From Blastococcus sp. CT_GayMR16 (GTDB lineage: Bacteria > Actinomycetota > Actinomycetes > Mycobacteriales > Geodermatophilaceae): DNA of 64,000 nucleotides. A model generated the notes under the pieces. That model was not told the DNA's origin and made no database searches. It was given only the letters and a program-made list of their open reading frames with translations. Made by a program: the position numbers and the translations under genes. Each line of letters opens with the position of its first letter. Positions within the stretch are counted from its first letter, which is position 1. Shown piece after piece: positions 36,203 to 45,641 of the stretch. Location of the stretch: positions 86,136-150,135 of the forward strand of contig NZ_SPQK01000010.1 in the NCBI RefSeq assembly GCF_004570875.1, written 5' to 3'.

Positions 36203-37389
36203 AGCTGCGCCCCCTGTCGCTGGTCGGTACTGCCCGGGGGCGGTGGTGTCGGGACCGCGCCGGTGCTGCCGTCACCTGCGGTCGGGCCGCCGGACGGTGC
36301 CGCGGTCCCGCCCGCGGCGGAACGGCGGGCGACCCGCCGCGCGATCTCGTTGGCCACGACGACCGCGAGCACGATCGTGCCCTGCACGATCGTCACGACC
36401 GAGGAGGGGTAGTCGGCGATCTGCAGCGGCACCAGCGATCGGTCGAGGAAGGCGAACAGCAGCGCCGCCAGCGCGATCCCGAACGGCTTGTTGCGGCCCA
36501 GCAGCGCCACGGCGATGCCGAGGAAGCCCAGCCCGGCGGTGAAGTCGGTCGTGTACGAGTGGGTGTTCCCGAGCAGGTCCGGCAGGCCGATGAGCCCGGC
36601 GACCGCACCCGAGAGCAGCATCGTCTTGATGACCATCGCGCGGGCGTTGACGCCGCTCGCGCTGGCCGCCGACGGCGACATCCCGCTGGCCTTCAGGTCG
36701 AAGCCGAAGCGCGTGCGGTTGAGCAGGACGGCGATCAGGACGCCGACGACGATGGCGATCAGCAGGAAGCCGTAGAGCTGGCGCGGCGGGTTCGCCAGCC
36801 CGAAGAGGTCGAAGATCCCGTTGAGGCCGGGCATCTGTCCCGACTCGGGGATGTCTGCCGTCGCGATGATCGACGCGCCCTCGGGGCTCCCGCGGAACGG
36901 ACCCGTCAGCAGGTAGGACGCGATCCCCAGCGCGATGAAGTTCATCATGATCGAGCTGATGACCTCGCTCACGCCGCGGGTCACCTTGAGCACGGCCACG
37001 ATGCCGGCCCAGAGCGCGGCGACGACGACGGCGACCAGGACGATGAACCCGATGTGCAGCGGGCCCGGCAGGGTCACCGCGGCGCCCGCCGCTGCGGCGA
37101 CGATCGTGGCGAGCCGGTACTGGCCCTCCACGCCGATGTTGAACAGGCCCATGCGGAAGGCGACGGCGACGGCGAGGCCGGACAGGAACAGCGGGATCGC
37201 CCGGTTGACGATCACCACCATGGCGGTGATCTGCTGGCCGGGGGTCTCCCCGAAGTCCAGCATCACCCCGAAGACGTCGAACGGGTTCACCGCCAGGGCA
37301 GCCATCACCGCCGAGGAGATGACCAGCGCGACGACGACGGCGAGCACGGGTGCCAGGAGGGCCGGCCCGAGCCGGCGGACGACGCTCAT
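36199..37389 (-). CDS. Nucleoside ABC transporter permease (BmpB/YufP-type)
   Basis: A 396-residue membrane protein with about nine helices: VAFRMGLFNIGVEGQYRLATIVAA is the superfamily block, GVSEVISSIMMNFIALGI and GLIGLPDLLGNTHSYTTDFTAGLGFLGIAVALLG are typical of this permease type. The C-terminal 50 residues are Pro/Gly-rich and cytoplasmic. The ATG at 37389 overlaps the ATPase stop by four bases (ATGA). It belongs to the importer encoded from 40323 to 34842. Confidence 0.9.
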   Translation of the reverse strand: MSVVRRLGPALLAPVLAVVVALVISSAVMAALAVNPFDVFGVMLDFGETPGQQITAMVVIVNRAIPLFLSGLAVAVAFRMGLFNIGVEGQYRLATIVAAAAGAAVTLPGPLHIGFIVLVAVVVAALWAGIVAVLKVTRGVSEVISSIMMNFIALGIASYLLTGPFRGSPEGASIIATADIPESGQMPGLNGIFDLFGLANPPRQLYGFLLIAIVVGVLIAVLLNRTRFGFDLKASGMSPSAASASGVNARAMVIKTMLLSGAVAGLIGLPDLLGNTHSYTTDFTAGLGFLGIAVALLGRNKPFGIALAALLFAFLDRSLVPLQIADYPSSVVTIVQGTIVLAVVVANEIARRVARRSAAGGTAAPSGGPTAGDGSTGAVPTPPPPGSTDQRQGAQL

Positions 37390-38963
37390 GCGGCACCCGC
37401 CGTCCCGTGGGCCCCGGTCATGTGGCCACCGAGCTGCTCAGGGGTGCACGTGCCGGGGTCGAGCGTGGCGACGAGCCGGCCGCGCAGCATCACCCGCAGC
37501 GTGTCCGACAGACCGATCAGCTCGTCGAGATCGGCGGAGATCAGCAGGATGGCCATCCCTTCGGCTCGTGCGTCCTTGAGCAGCTCCCAGATGGCCGCCT
37601 GCGCCCCGACGTCCACCCCGCGGGTCGGGTGGGCGGCGACCAGCAGCCGCGGGCCGGACTCCATCTCGCGGCCGACGATCAGCTTCTGCTGGTTGCCGCC
37701 GGACAGCGCCACCGCGAGGGTGTCGGGCCCCGGGGCGCGGACGTCGTAGTCCTTCATGATCCGCGCGGTGTCGGACCGGGACGCCTTGCGGTCGATGAAC
37801 CAGCCCTTCGACGCGGGCGGGCGGGTCTGGTGGCCGAGGATGCGGTTCTCCCAGAGCGTGCCCTCGAGCAGCATCCCCTGCCGGTGCCGGTCCTCCGGGA
37901 TGAACCCGAAGCCCGCCTCCCGCCGGTCCCGGGTGCTCCAGGAGCTGATGTCCTGGTCCCCGAAGAGCACCGTTCCGGCGGTGAGGGGACGCAGACCCAT
38001 GATCGCGTCGACCAGCTCGGCCTGCCCGTTGCCCTCCACGCCGGCGATGCCCAGCACCTCGCCCTCACGGATCGTGAGGTCGACGTCGTCCACGGCCGGC
38101 CGGCCGCCCGGGGTCGCCACGGTCACGCCCCGCAGCTCGAGGACGACGACGTCGCGGACGGTGGACGTGCGCGTCTCCGGCGAGGGCAGCTCGGAACCGA
38201 CCATCATCTCGGCCAGCTGCCGGGCCGTCGTCGTCTTGGGGTCGGCCTCGCCCACGGTGGTGCCGCGGCGGATGACGGTGATCGAGTCGGCGACCTTGCG
38301 GACCTCGTCGAGCTTGTGCGAGATGAAGATGACGGTGAGGCCCTCGCGCTTGAGCTCGGCCAGGTTGCCGAACAGCTCGTCGACCTCCTGCGGCACGAGG
38401 ACGGCGGTGGGCTCGTCGAGGATGAGCGTGGTCGCGCCGCGGTAGAGCACCTTGGCGATCTCGACCCGCTGCCGGTCACCGACACCGAGGTTCTCGACGA
38501 GCTCGTCGGGGTCGAGATCGAGGGCGTACCGCGCGGAGATGTCGCGGATGCGGCGACGCCCCTCGGCGAGGTCCAGCCGTCCGCCCTTCGTGGGCTCGCT
38601 GCCCAGGACGATGTTCTCCAGGACGGTGAAGTTGTCGGCCAGCATGAAGTGCTGGTGGACCATGCCGATCCCGGCGGCGATCGCATCGGCGGGGCTGCGG
38701 AAGTGGACCTCGCGGCCGTCGAGCAGGATCGAGCCCTCGTCCGGGCGGTGCATCCCGTACAGGGTCTTCATCAGGGTCGACTTGCCCGCCCCGTTCTCAC
38801 CGACGATGGCGTGCACCTCACCGCGGCGCACCCGCAGCTCGATGTCCCGGTTGGCGACCACGCCGGGGAAGCGCTTGGTGATCCCGCGCAGCTCCACGGC
38901 CAACGGCGCGCCCTCGGGCGACCCCGCGGCCGGGCTGCTCCCGGTCACTCCTGTTGCGGCCAT
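37386..38963 (-). CDS. Nucleoside ABC transporter ATP-binding protein (two ABC domains)
   Basis: A 525-residue double ATPase. The first domain has Walker A VGENGAGKST, MVHQHFML, a signature reading LGVGDRQRVEIAKVL and Walker B LILDEPTAVL. The second has a degenerate Walker A (GVEGNGQAELV), which lacks the lysine as is usual for the second domain of this family, the signature LSGGNQQKLIVGRE and LLVAAHPTRGVD. It drives the BMP-type importer. ATG 38963 lies 8 bases after GGGAGAGG. A hairpin-rich 300-bp gap separates it from the binding-protein gene. Confidence 0.92.
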   Translation of the reverse strand: MAATGVTGSSPAAGSPEGAPLAVELRGITKRFPGVVANRDIELRVRRGEVHAIVGENGAGKSTLMKTLYGMHRPDEGSILLDGREVHFRSPADAIAAGIGMVHQHFMLADNFTVLENIVLGSEPTKGGRLDLAEGRRRIRDISARYALDLDPDELVENLGVGDRQRVEIAKVLYRGATTLILDEPTAVLVPQEVDELFGNLAELKREGLTVIFISHKLDEVRKVADSITVIRRGTTVGEADPKTTTARQLAEMMVGSELPSPETRTSTVRDVVVLELRGVTVATPGGRPAVDDVDLTIREGEVLGIAGVEGNGQAELVDAIMGLRPLTAGTVLFGDQDISSWSTRDRREAGFGFIPEDRHRQGMLLEGTLWENRILGHQTRPPASKGWFIDRKASRSDTARIMKDYDVRAPGPDTLAVALSGGNQQKLIVGREMESGPRLLVAAHPTRGVDVGAQAAIWELLKDARAEGMAILLISADLDELIGLSDTLRVMLRGRLVATLDPGTCTPEQLGGHMTGAHGTAGAA

Positions 38964-39141
38964 CCTCGGCCTCTCCCTCGGGTGCGCCCACGGGGTACGC
39001 GGCGCACGGCTGTTCGTCTGCGTCGGGACGGCGGGGTCGACCGTCGTTCCCGGCGCGCGGCATGGGCTGGCCGCATGATGTCGCACCCGGGTGTCCTGCC
39101 GGGCATCCGGGCCAGGGATTTCCGGCGAAGCGGTGCCGTGA

Positions 39142-39216
39142 CCACGACGGCGGGCCCGGGCTCCACCCTCGAGATTCAGCACTCGAGATGCGGTGCGCCC
39201 GGACCCGCCGTCGTGG
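39142..39216 (-). terminator. Large stem-loop with 20-bp arms
   Basis: CCACGACGGCGGGCCCGGGC (39142-39161) and its complement (39197-39216) pair with one C/A-type mismatch that becomes G-U on one strand. The 35-base interior holds a second stem, CTCGAG - ATTCAGCA - CTCGAG. Such a structure can stabilise the upstream mRNA end or attenuate transcription. Confidence 0.6.
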
Positions 39217-39229
39217 CGACCACCGGTGG

Positions 39230-39262
39230 GGACGCGGGCCCGCTGGAGGCAGGCCCGCGTCC
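39230..39262 (-). terminator. Perfect 11-bp hairpin five bases after the binding-protein stop
   Basis: GGACGCGGGCC - CGCTGGAGGCA - GGCCCGCGTCC. It has no T-run, so it may act as a partial terminator or as a 3' stabiliser of the binding-protein mRNA. Confidence 0.65.
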
Positions 39263-39267
39263 GGAGA

Positions 39268-40323
39268 TCACCGGGTGGTCGGGACCTCGATGTCACCGTC
39301 GATGATCTGCTGGCGGTAGTCGTCGATCTGGTCCTGGATGTCGTCGATGAACCCGCCGGAGGTGGCCAGGCCGACACCCTCGGTGGACAGGTCGTTGGTG
39401 ACGTCCTCGCCACCTGCGACGTTGTCGTCCACGAAGTCACCGATGTACGCCTCGACCGCGTTGTCCACGCGCTTGAGCATCGACGTCATGATCACGGCCT
39501 GGAGGGCCGGGTCGTCCACGGTGTTGTACTGGTCGGAGTCGACACCGATCGCGCGCTTGTTCGAGGCGGCAGCCGCCTGGAACACGCCGAGGCCGGAGCC
39601 ACCGGCCGCGTGGTAGACGATGTCCGCGCCGCCGTCGAACATGCCCTGCGCCGCGATCTGGCCCTTGGCCGGGTCGTTGAACCCGGAGAAGTCACCGGCC
39701 GGCGTCAGGTACGTGGAGTCGATCTGGATGCCCGGCTTGGCAGCCTCGGCACCGGCGAAGTAGCCCGCCTCGAACTTCTGGATGAGGGGGGTGTCGACGC
39801 CGCCCACGAAACCGATGTGGTTGGTCGTGGTCTTCAGCGCGGCCGCGACGCCGGCCAGGAAGGAGCCCTGCTCCTCCGAGAACAGCAGGCCGGTCAGGTT
39901 GTCGGCACCGATCTCGGCCACCGACGAGTCGATGATCGCGAAGTTGGTGTCCGGGTACTGCTCGGCCACGTCGCCGATCACGTCGCCGTAGGCGAACCCG
40001 ACCGCGATGACCGGGTTGAAGCCGTCATCGGCAAGCTGGGTCAGCAGGTCGGCGCGGTTCGAGGCGTCGGCGTTGGGGCTGAGCTCGGAGACCTTGCCAC
40101 CGTTGCTCTCGATCGCCGCCTCGACGCCCGCGTAGGCGGAGTCGTTGAACGAGCGGTCACCCCGGCCGCCGGTGTCGTAGGCGAGACCGATCTTGAGGTC
40201 ACCGCCACTGCTGCTCTCGCCGCTGGCGCTGCCGCCACCCTCTTCGTCGCTGGCACAGGCCGCGAGGGCCAGGCTGCCGGCCAGCAGCAACGCCGCGGCC
40301 TTCGTCATCCGCGCTCGGCGCAA
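39268..40323 (-). CDS. BMP-family nucleoside-binding lipoprotein
   Basis: A 351-residue substrate-binding lipoprotein. The signal peptide ends at the lipobox LALAAC, then a Ser/Gly-rich tether. The basic membrane lipoprotein fold follows: KIGLAYDTGGRGDRSFNDSAYAG, FAIIDSS, NLTGLLFSEEQGSFLAG, IGFVGGVDTPLIQKFEAGY, DIVYHAAGGSGLGVFQ. This family binds purine and pyrimidine nucleosides. The start is taken as TTG 40323, because AGAGGAG lies seven bases upstream; ATG 40308 has no ribosome site. It is the first gene of the importer operon ending at deoA. Confidence 0.92.
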   Translation of the reverse strand: MRRARMTKAAALLLAGSLALAACASDEEGGGSASGESSSGGDLKIGLAYDTGGRGDRSFNDSAYAGVEAAIESNGGKVSELSPNADASNRADLLTQLADDGFNPVIAVGFAYGDVIGDVAEQYPDTNFAIIDSSVAEIGADNLTGLLFSEEQGSFLAGVAAALKTTTNHIGFVGGVDTPLIQKFEAGYFAGAEAAKPGIQIDSTYLTPAGDFSGFNDPAKGQIAAQGMFDGGADIVYHAAGGSGLGVFQAAAASNKRAIGVDSDQYNTVDDPALQAVIMTSMLKRVDNAVEAYIGDFVDDNVAGGEDVTNDLSTEGVGLATSGGFIDDIQDQIDDYRQQIIDGDIEVPTTR

Positions 40324-40341
40324 GACGATCTCCTCTCTGGG

Positions 40342-40372
40342 GGGACGCGCCGGTGGTGTCGAGGCGCGTCCC
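40342..40372 (-). promoter_or_regulatory. Leader hairpin upstream of the nucleoside importer operon
   Basis: GGGACGCGCC and GGCGCGTCCC form a perfect 10-bp stem with an 11-base loop, ending a few bases before the AGAGGAG ribosome site. With the promoter at 40444-40439 it lies in a leader of about 110 bases. It could be a regulatory structure or simply stabilise the message; no known riboswitch was recognised. Confidence 0.45.
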
Positions 40373-40438
40373 GATGGGTGCAGGTCCACCTGCCGCCGCG
40401 CCGCCCCGAGGGGCGACGCACCGGCATGCGATCTGGGC

Positions 40439-40444
40439 ACGCTA
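40439..40444 (-). promoter_or_regulatory. Predicted -10 element of the nucleoside importer operon
   Basis: TAGCGT on the minus strand (TTAGCGTG context). It is the same hexamer used by deoD, the carboxypeptidase and the secreted-peptide genes. Confidence 0.5.
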
Positions 40445-40578
40445 ACCGCGGCCGACGCCTCCATCCCAGGCCCGGGACGGACTGAGACGCGATCGTTGCG
40501 AAGATCGCCGAACCCCTGGGACGCCCTGGACGGCGTTCCGGCGGGGTGCCCTCGCGCGCCGACGAGCCGCCCGACGCC

Positions 40579-40584
40579 TAGCGT
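40579..40584 (+). promoter_or_regulatory. Predicted leaderless -10 element of the D,D-carboxypeptidase
   Basis: TAGCGT, eight bases before ATG 40593. Confidence 0.55.
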
Positions 40585-40592
40585 TCCCGGTC

Positions 40593-41912
40593 ATGGGACG
40601 ACGTCGACCGGGTGCGCGACTGGCCGCGGCGGCGCTCGCCGCGGGCCTCGCCGTCCTCGTGGGCGTCCTGCCGGCCGCTGCTGAGCAGCCCCGGCCGACC
40701 GTCGATCCGTCGGCGCCGACACCCACCTCGCCCTATCCCGGCCGCCCGCCCCAGGGATCCGCGCCGGACGGGCGCACCGTCGGCGGGGACGAGCTGGACA
40801 CCCGCGGGCTGGTGGTCGCCGACGGGACCCCGGCCCTTCCCGACGGGCTGGCCGCCGCCGGCTGGCTGGTGGCCGACGCCGGCACCGGGAACGTGCTCGC
40901 CGCCCGCGACCCGCACGGCCGCTACTACCCGGCCAGCACGCTCAAGACCCTCACCCTGCTCACCCTGGTCCCCCTGCTCGACCCCGCCCGCGTCGTCGTG
41001 GGCACCGCGGAGGACGAGAACGTCGAGGGCAGCCGGGTCGGGCTCGTCCAGGGCGGTCAGTACCCGGTGTCGCTGCTGTTCCAGGCACTCATCCTGCAGT
41101 CGGGCAACGACGCCGCGAACGCGCTGGCCCGCACGGCCGGGGGGTCGCAGGTGACCGTCGCGGCGATGAACGAGACGGCCGAGGGCATCGGCGCCTTCGA
41201 CACGGTCGCCGGCACGCCGTCCGGGCTCGATGTCGCGGGACAGTCCTCCTCCCCCTACGACCTGGCGCTGATCTTCCGTGCGCTGATCTCCGACCCCGCC
41301 ACCGCCGCGGTGCTCGCCACCCCCACGGCGGAGATGCCCGCCGTCGAGGGCCGCTCCCCCGGCTACCAGATCCAGAGCCAGAACCCGCTGCTGCTGACCT
41401 ATCCGGGGAACCTGGGCGGCAAGACCGGCTTCACCGACGCCGCCCGGCACACCTTCGTCACGGCGGCCGAGCGCAACGGACGGCGGCTCGTGGTCAGCGT
41501 CATGGCCACCGAGAACACCCCGCTGCGCGCCGCCGACCAGGCAGCCCTGCTCCTGGACTGGGGCTTCGCCGTCCCCGCCGGGACCGAGGGTGCGGGCACG
41601 CTCGTCACGCCGGCGGACCTCGTCGCCGTCCCCTCCGCGGCCGCGTCGAGCACCCGCAGGACAGTGCCGCCTCCCGTCACCGGAGCGGCGGCGGCCGCTC
41701 CCGCGGACGGGTTCCCCGTCGTGCCGGTGACGCTCGCCGGGTCCGCCGTCCTCATCGTCGCCGCCACGATGATCGGGCGACGCCGCGCGGTGCGCCCGGT
41801 CCCGGCACCGCCCGGGGAGGCACGGGTCAGGCGGGCACCGCCGCGGCGTCCGCCCGGGGAACCGGCGTCGCCGCCTCCACCGAGCGGAGAGTCGCCGTCC
41901 ACGCGGCTGTGA
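40593..41912 (+). CDS. D-alanyl-D-alanine carboxypeptidase (S11 penicillin-binding protein)
   Basis: A 439-residue extracytoplasmic enzyme trimming the pentapeptide of peptidoglycan. The signal peptide (residues 1-30) is followed by a Pro-rich linker. The active-site motifs are S115-TLK118 (PASTLK), S170GN (QSGNDAAN) and K277TG (GGKTGF). A transmembrane helix (VVPVTLAGSAVLIVAATMIG, about 370-390) and a Pro/Arg-rich cytoplasmic tail follow, unlike the amphipathic anchor of E. coli homologues. It corresponds in place to DacB1 (Rv3330). Its last 86 bases overlap the 3' end of the convergent yihY-type gene. Confidence 0.93.
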   Translation: MGRRRPGARLAAAALAAGLAVLVGVLPAAAEQPRPTVDPSAPTPTSPYPGRPPQGSAPDGRTVGGDELDTRGLVVADGTPALPDGLAAAGWLVADAGTGNVLAARDPHGRYYPASTLKTLTLLTLVPLLDPARVVVGTAEDENVEGSRVGLVQGGQYPVSLLFQALILQSGNDAANALARTAGGSQVTVAAMNETAEGIGAFDTVAGTPSGLDVAGQSSSPYDLALIFRALISDPATAAVLATPTAEMPAVEGRSPGYQIQSQNPLLLTYPGNLGGKTGFTDAARHTFVTAAERNGRRLVVSVMATENTPLRAADQAALLLDWGFAVPAGTEGAGTLVTPADLVAVPSAAASSTRRTVPPPVTGAAAAAPADGFPVVPVTLAGSAVLIVAATMIGRRRAVRPVPAPPGEARVRRAPPRRPPGEPASPPPPSGESPSTRL

Positions 41913-42795
41913 AGAAGGCGAACCGGGCGACCAGGTTGATCCAGATGAGCAGGCCGACGGCCCCGCCGAACGCGGACGCGGTCACGCTGTCGGAGATCAG
42001 CGAGAGGTAGTAGCCGCCGATCACCTTCAGCGCCTCGAAGCCGGCCGCACCGAACAGCGCGCCCGGCAGCAAGCGGCGCAGCGGATGGGAGATCGACGGC
42101 ACGACGCGCAGCAGCCAGAGGAAGACGACGAGGTCGACGAGCACCGCCAGGGCCAGGCCGAGGACCCAGGTCAGGACGCCGTAGCCCGGTTCGTCGGCGA
42201 GGCCGACCAGCTTCAGCACCCACGTCGACCCCTGGGTCACGACCCCGGTCACGCCGAGGCTGAGCAGCCCGATGGCACCGAGGACGACGAGCGCGAGCAG
42301 GTCCTGCAGGTTGTCCCGGAGCACATCGGGCTCGTCGACCTTGCCCTTCCAGATGAGCTCCATGCCGATCCGCAGCTTGTCCATCGTGCGCAGGCCGGCG
42401 TAGAGGAAACCGGCGAGGCCGATCAGCCCGATGTAGCCGGCCCCGTCGATCGCGCCCGAGAGCTGGTCGACGAGCTCCCGCCCCAGCGATCCGGGGAAGG
42501 CCTCGCGGATCGCGTCGAAGAGTTCCTGCTGCAGCAGGGCGTCACCGGCCAGCACCAGACCGACGACCGAGGCGACCAGCAGCAGGACCGGGAAGAGGCC
42601 CAGGAACGCGAAGTAGGTGACGCCGGCGGCAATGAGGTCGCTCTGCACGCGCTGGTAGCGGCCGCCCGCGCGGGCGAGGTGGTCGAACCAGCGGTGGCGC
42701 CGGCGCTCCGCCGCGATGATCGCCTCACCCCGCGCGTACAGCCGGTTCAGCAGCGGCTCACGCCCGGCTGGGGGCGTCTCGGGGGCGGAACTCAC
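41827..42795 (-). CDS. YihY/BrkB-family inner membrane protein
   Basis: A 322-residue membrane protein with six helices. The family blocks SDLIAAGVTYFAFLGLFPVLLL, SLGRELVDQL and GAAGFEALKVIGGYYLS...FGGAVGLLIWINLVARF are present. Function not established; it was once mis-named ribonuclease BN. GTG 42795 lies six bases after CAGACT, so it probably has its own leaderless promoter although it follows the RNA-ligase-like gene. The gene order trpS/YihY is as in Rv3336c/Rv3335c. It overlaps the carboxypeptidase 3' end by 86 bp. Confidence 0.88.
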   Translation of the reverse strand: MSSAPETPPAGREPLLNRLYARGEAIIAAERRRHRWFDHLARAGGRYQRVQSDLIAAGVTYFAFLGLFPVLLLVASVVGLVLAGDALLQQELFDAIREAFPGSLGRELVDQLSGAIDGAGYIGLIGLAGFLYAGLRTMDKLRIGMELIWKGKVDEPDVLRDNLQDLLALVVLGAIGLLSLGVTGVVTQGSTWVLKLVGLADEPGYGVLTWVLGLALAVLVDLVVFLWLLRVVPSISHPLRRLLPGALFGAAGFEALKVIGGYYLSLISDSVTASAFGGAVGLLIWINLVARFAFFTAAWTATLRSVEAATPVPRADAAAVPA

Positions 42796-42834
42796 CGTCC
42801 GAGTCTGGGGCCTGGCCGTGGCCGCCGCGCTCCG

Positions 42835-44495
<1,661 letters not shown>

Positions 44496-45605
44496 TCAGG
44501 AGGCCGGCGCCGCCGCCCGCACGTCGTCGAGCGCGGCGAGGAAGACGTCGTCCTCCTCGGGTGTGCCGACGGTGACCCGGATGCCCTCGCCGGCGAAGGG
44601 CCGGGTGATGACCGCCCGCGCCTCCAGCGCCGCCGCCAGGGCCGCCGTCTGCTCCCCCACCGGCAGCCAGACGAAGTTGGCCTGGCTGTCGGCGACGTCC
44701 ATGCCGCGCTCCCGCAGCGCGGCCGTCAGTCGGTCGCGCTCGGCGACGACGGCGGCGCACCGGGCCCGCACCTCGTCCTCGCTCGCCAGCGCCGCGACCG
44801 CTGCCGCCTGCGCGAGCATGGAGACGCTGAACGGCATGTGGGTCTTGCCGACCGCCTCGGCCACCGCGGGGTCCTCGGCGACCAGGTAGCCGACACGGAT
44901 GCCGGCCAGCCCCCAGGCCTTGGAGAAGGTCCGTAGGACGGCGACGTTCGGCCGCCCCCGCATGAGCTCGATGCCGTCGGGGACGTCGGGGTCGGTGACG
45001 AACTCCCGGTAGGCCTCGTCGAGGACGACGAGGGTCTGCTCGGGAACGGCGTCCAGGAACTTCTCCAGGCCGGCGCGACGCACCGCCGTCCCCGTGGGGT
45101 TGTTCGGGTTGCAGACGAACACCAGCCGGGTGGTGTCGTCGATCGCCGCGGCCATGGCCTCGAGGTCGTGGGTGTCGGCGGGGCCTCCGGGGCGGCCGGG
45201 GGTGAGCGGCACCTGCACGGCCCGTGCTCCCGCGACCCGGGCCAGGAGCGGGTACATCTCGAACGACCGCCAGGCGAACGCGATGCTCGTGCCGGGGTCG
45301 TTGAACGCCTGCGCGAGCTCCTGGCAGATCGTGACCGCGCCGCAGCCGGTGACCACCTGGGCGGGATCGACGTCATACCGGTCGGCCAGGGCGCGGGTCA
45401 GCACGACCGCCCCGTTGTCCGGGTACCGGTTGGTCTCGCCGGCCGCGGCGGCCAGCGCCTGGACGACGGCCGGCAGCGGCGGGAAGGCGACCTCGTTGCT
45501 GGCCAGCTTGATCGCGCGGTCGACCCCGATCTCGCGGGCGAGGTCGGCGGGGTTGCGGCCCGGTCTGTACGCCGGGAGCGCCTGCACCGCCGGTCGAGCG
45601 CTCAC
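44496..45605 (-). CDS. hisC: Histidinol-phosphate aminotransferase family (HisC-like)
   Basis: A 369-residue PLP aminotransferase. The blocks are ASNEVAFPPLPAVVQAL, the cofactor region GCGAVTICQELAQAF, VFVCNPNNPTGTAV, DEAYREF, and the PLP lysine in RTFSKAWGLAGIRVGY. It is a stand-alone copy, divergent from galE and away from other histidine genes, so it may act on aromatic amino acids as phenylalanine/histidinol-phosphate transaminases do. GTG 45605 is preferred because AGGA lies seven bases upstream; GTG 45608 is also possible. Confidence 0.88.
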   Translation of the reverse strand: MSARPAVQALPAYRPGRNPADLAREIGVDRAIKLASNEVAFPPLPAVVQALAAAAGETNRYPDNGAVVLTRALADRYDVDPAQVVTGCGAVTICQELAQAFNDPGTSIAFAWRSFEMYPLLARVAGARAVQVPLTPGRPGGPADTHDLEAMAAAIDDTTRLVFVCNPNNPTGTAVRRAGLEKFLDAVPEQTLVVLDEAYREFVTDPDVPDGIELMRGRPNVAVLRTFSKAWGLAGIRVGYLVAEDPAVAEAVGKTHMPFSVSMLAQAAAVAALASEDEVRARCAAVVAERDRLTAALRERGMDVADSQANFVWLPVGEQTAALAAALEARAVITRPFAGEGIRVTVGTPEEDDVFLAALDDVRAAAPAS

Positions 45606-45628
45606 CACGACGTCCTGACCTCCCGACC

Positions 45629-45634
45629 TAGGGT
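45629..45634 (+). promoter_or_regulatory. Predicted leaderless -10 element of galE
   Basis: TAGGGT, seven bases before ATG 45642. The CTAG at its left edge lies in the short divergent space shared with hisC. Confidence 0.6.
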
Positions 45635-45641
45635 GACCCCC

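Larger units (their letters stand above)
38964..39267 (-). promoter_or_regulatory. Hairpin-rich spacer between binding protein and ATPase genes
   Basis: About 300 bp without a gene. Two stable stem-loops follow the binding-protein stop (39230-39262 and 39142-39216, listed separately). The remaining 180 bp up to the ATPase gene show no promoter or ORF that I can support. The layout would let the binding protein be made in excess over the membrane components. Confidence 0.5.

Noticed and set aside
40324..40592. Purine-type riboswitch before the nucleoside importer
   Set aside because: No three-way junction with the conserved purine-riboswitch loops could be found; only simple hairpins.
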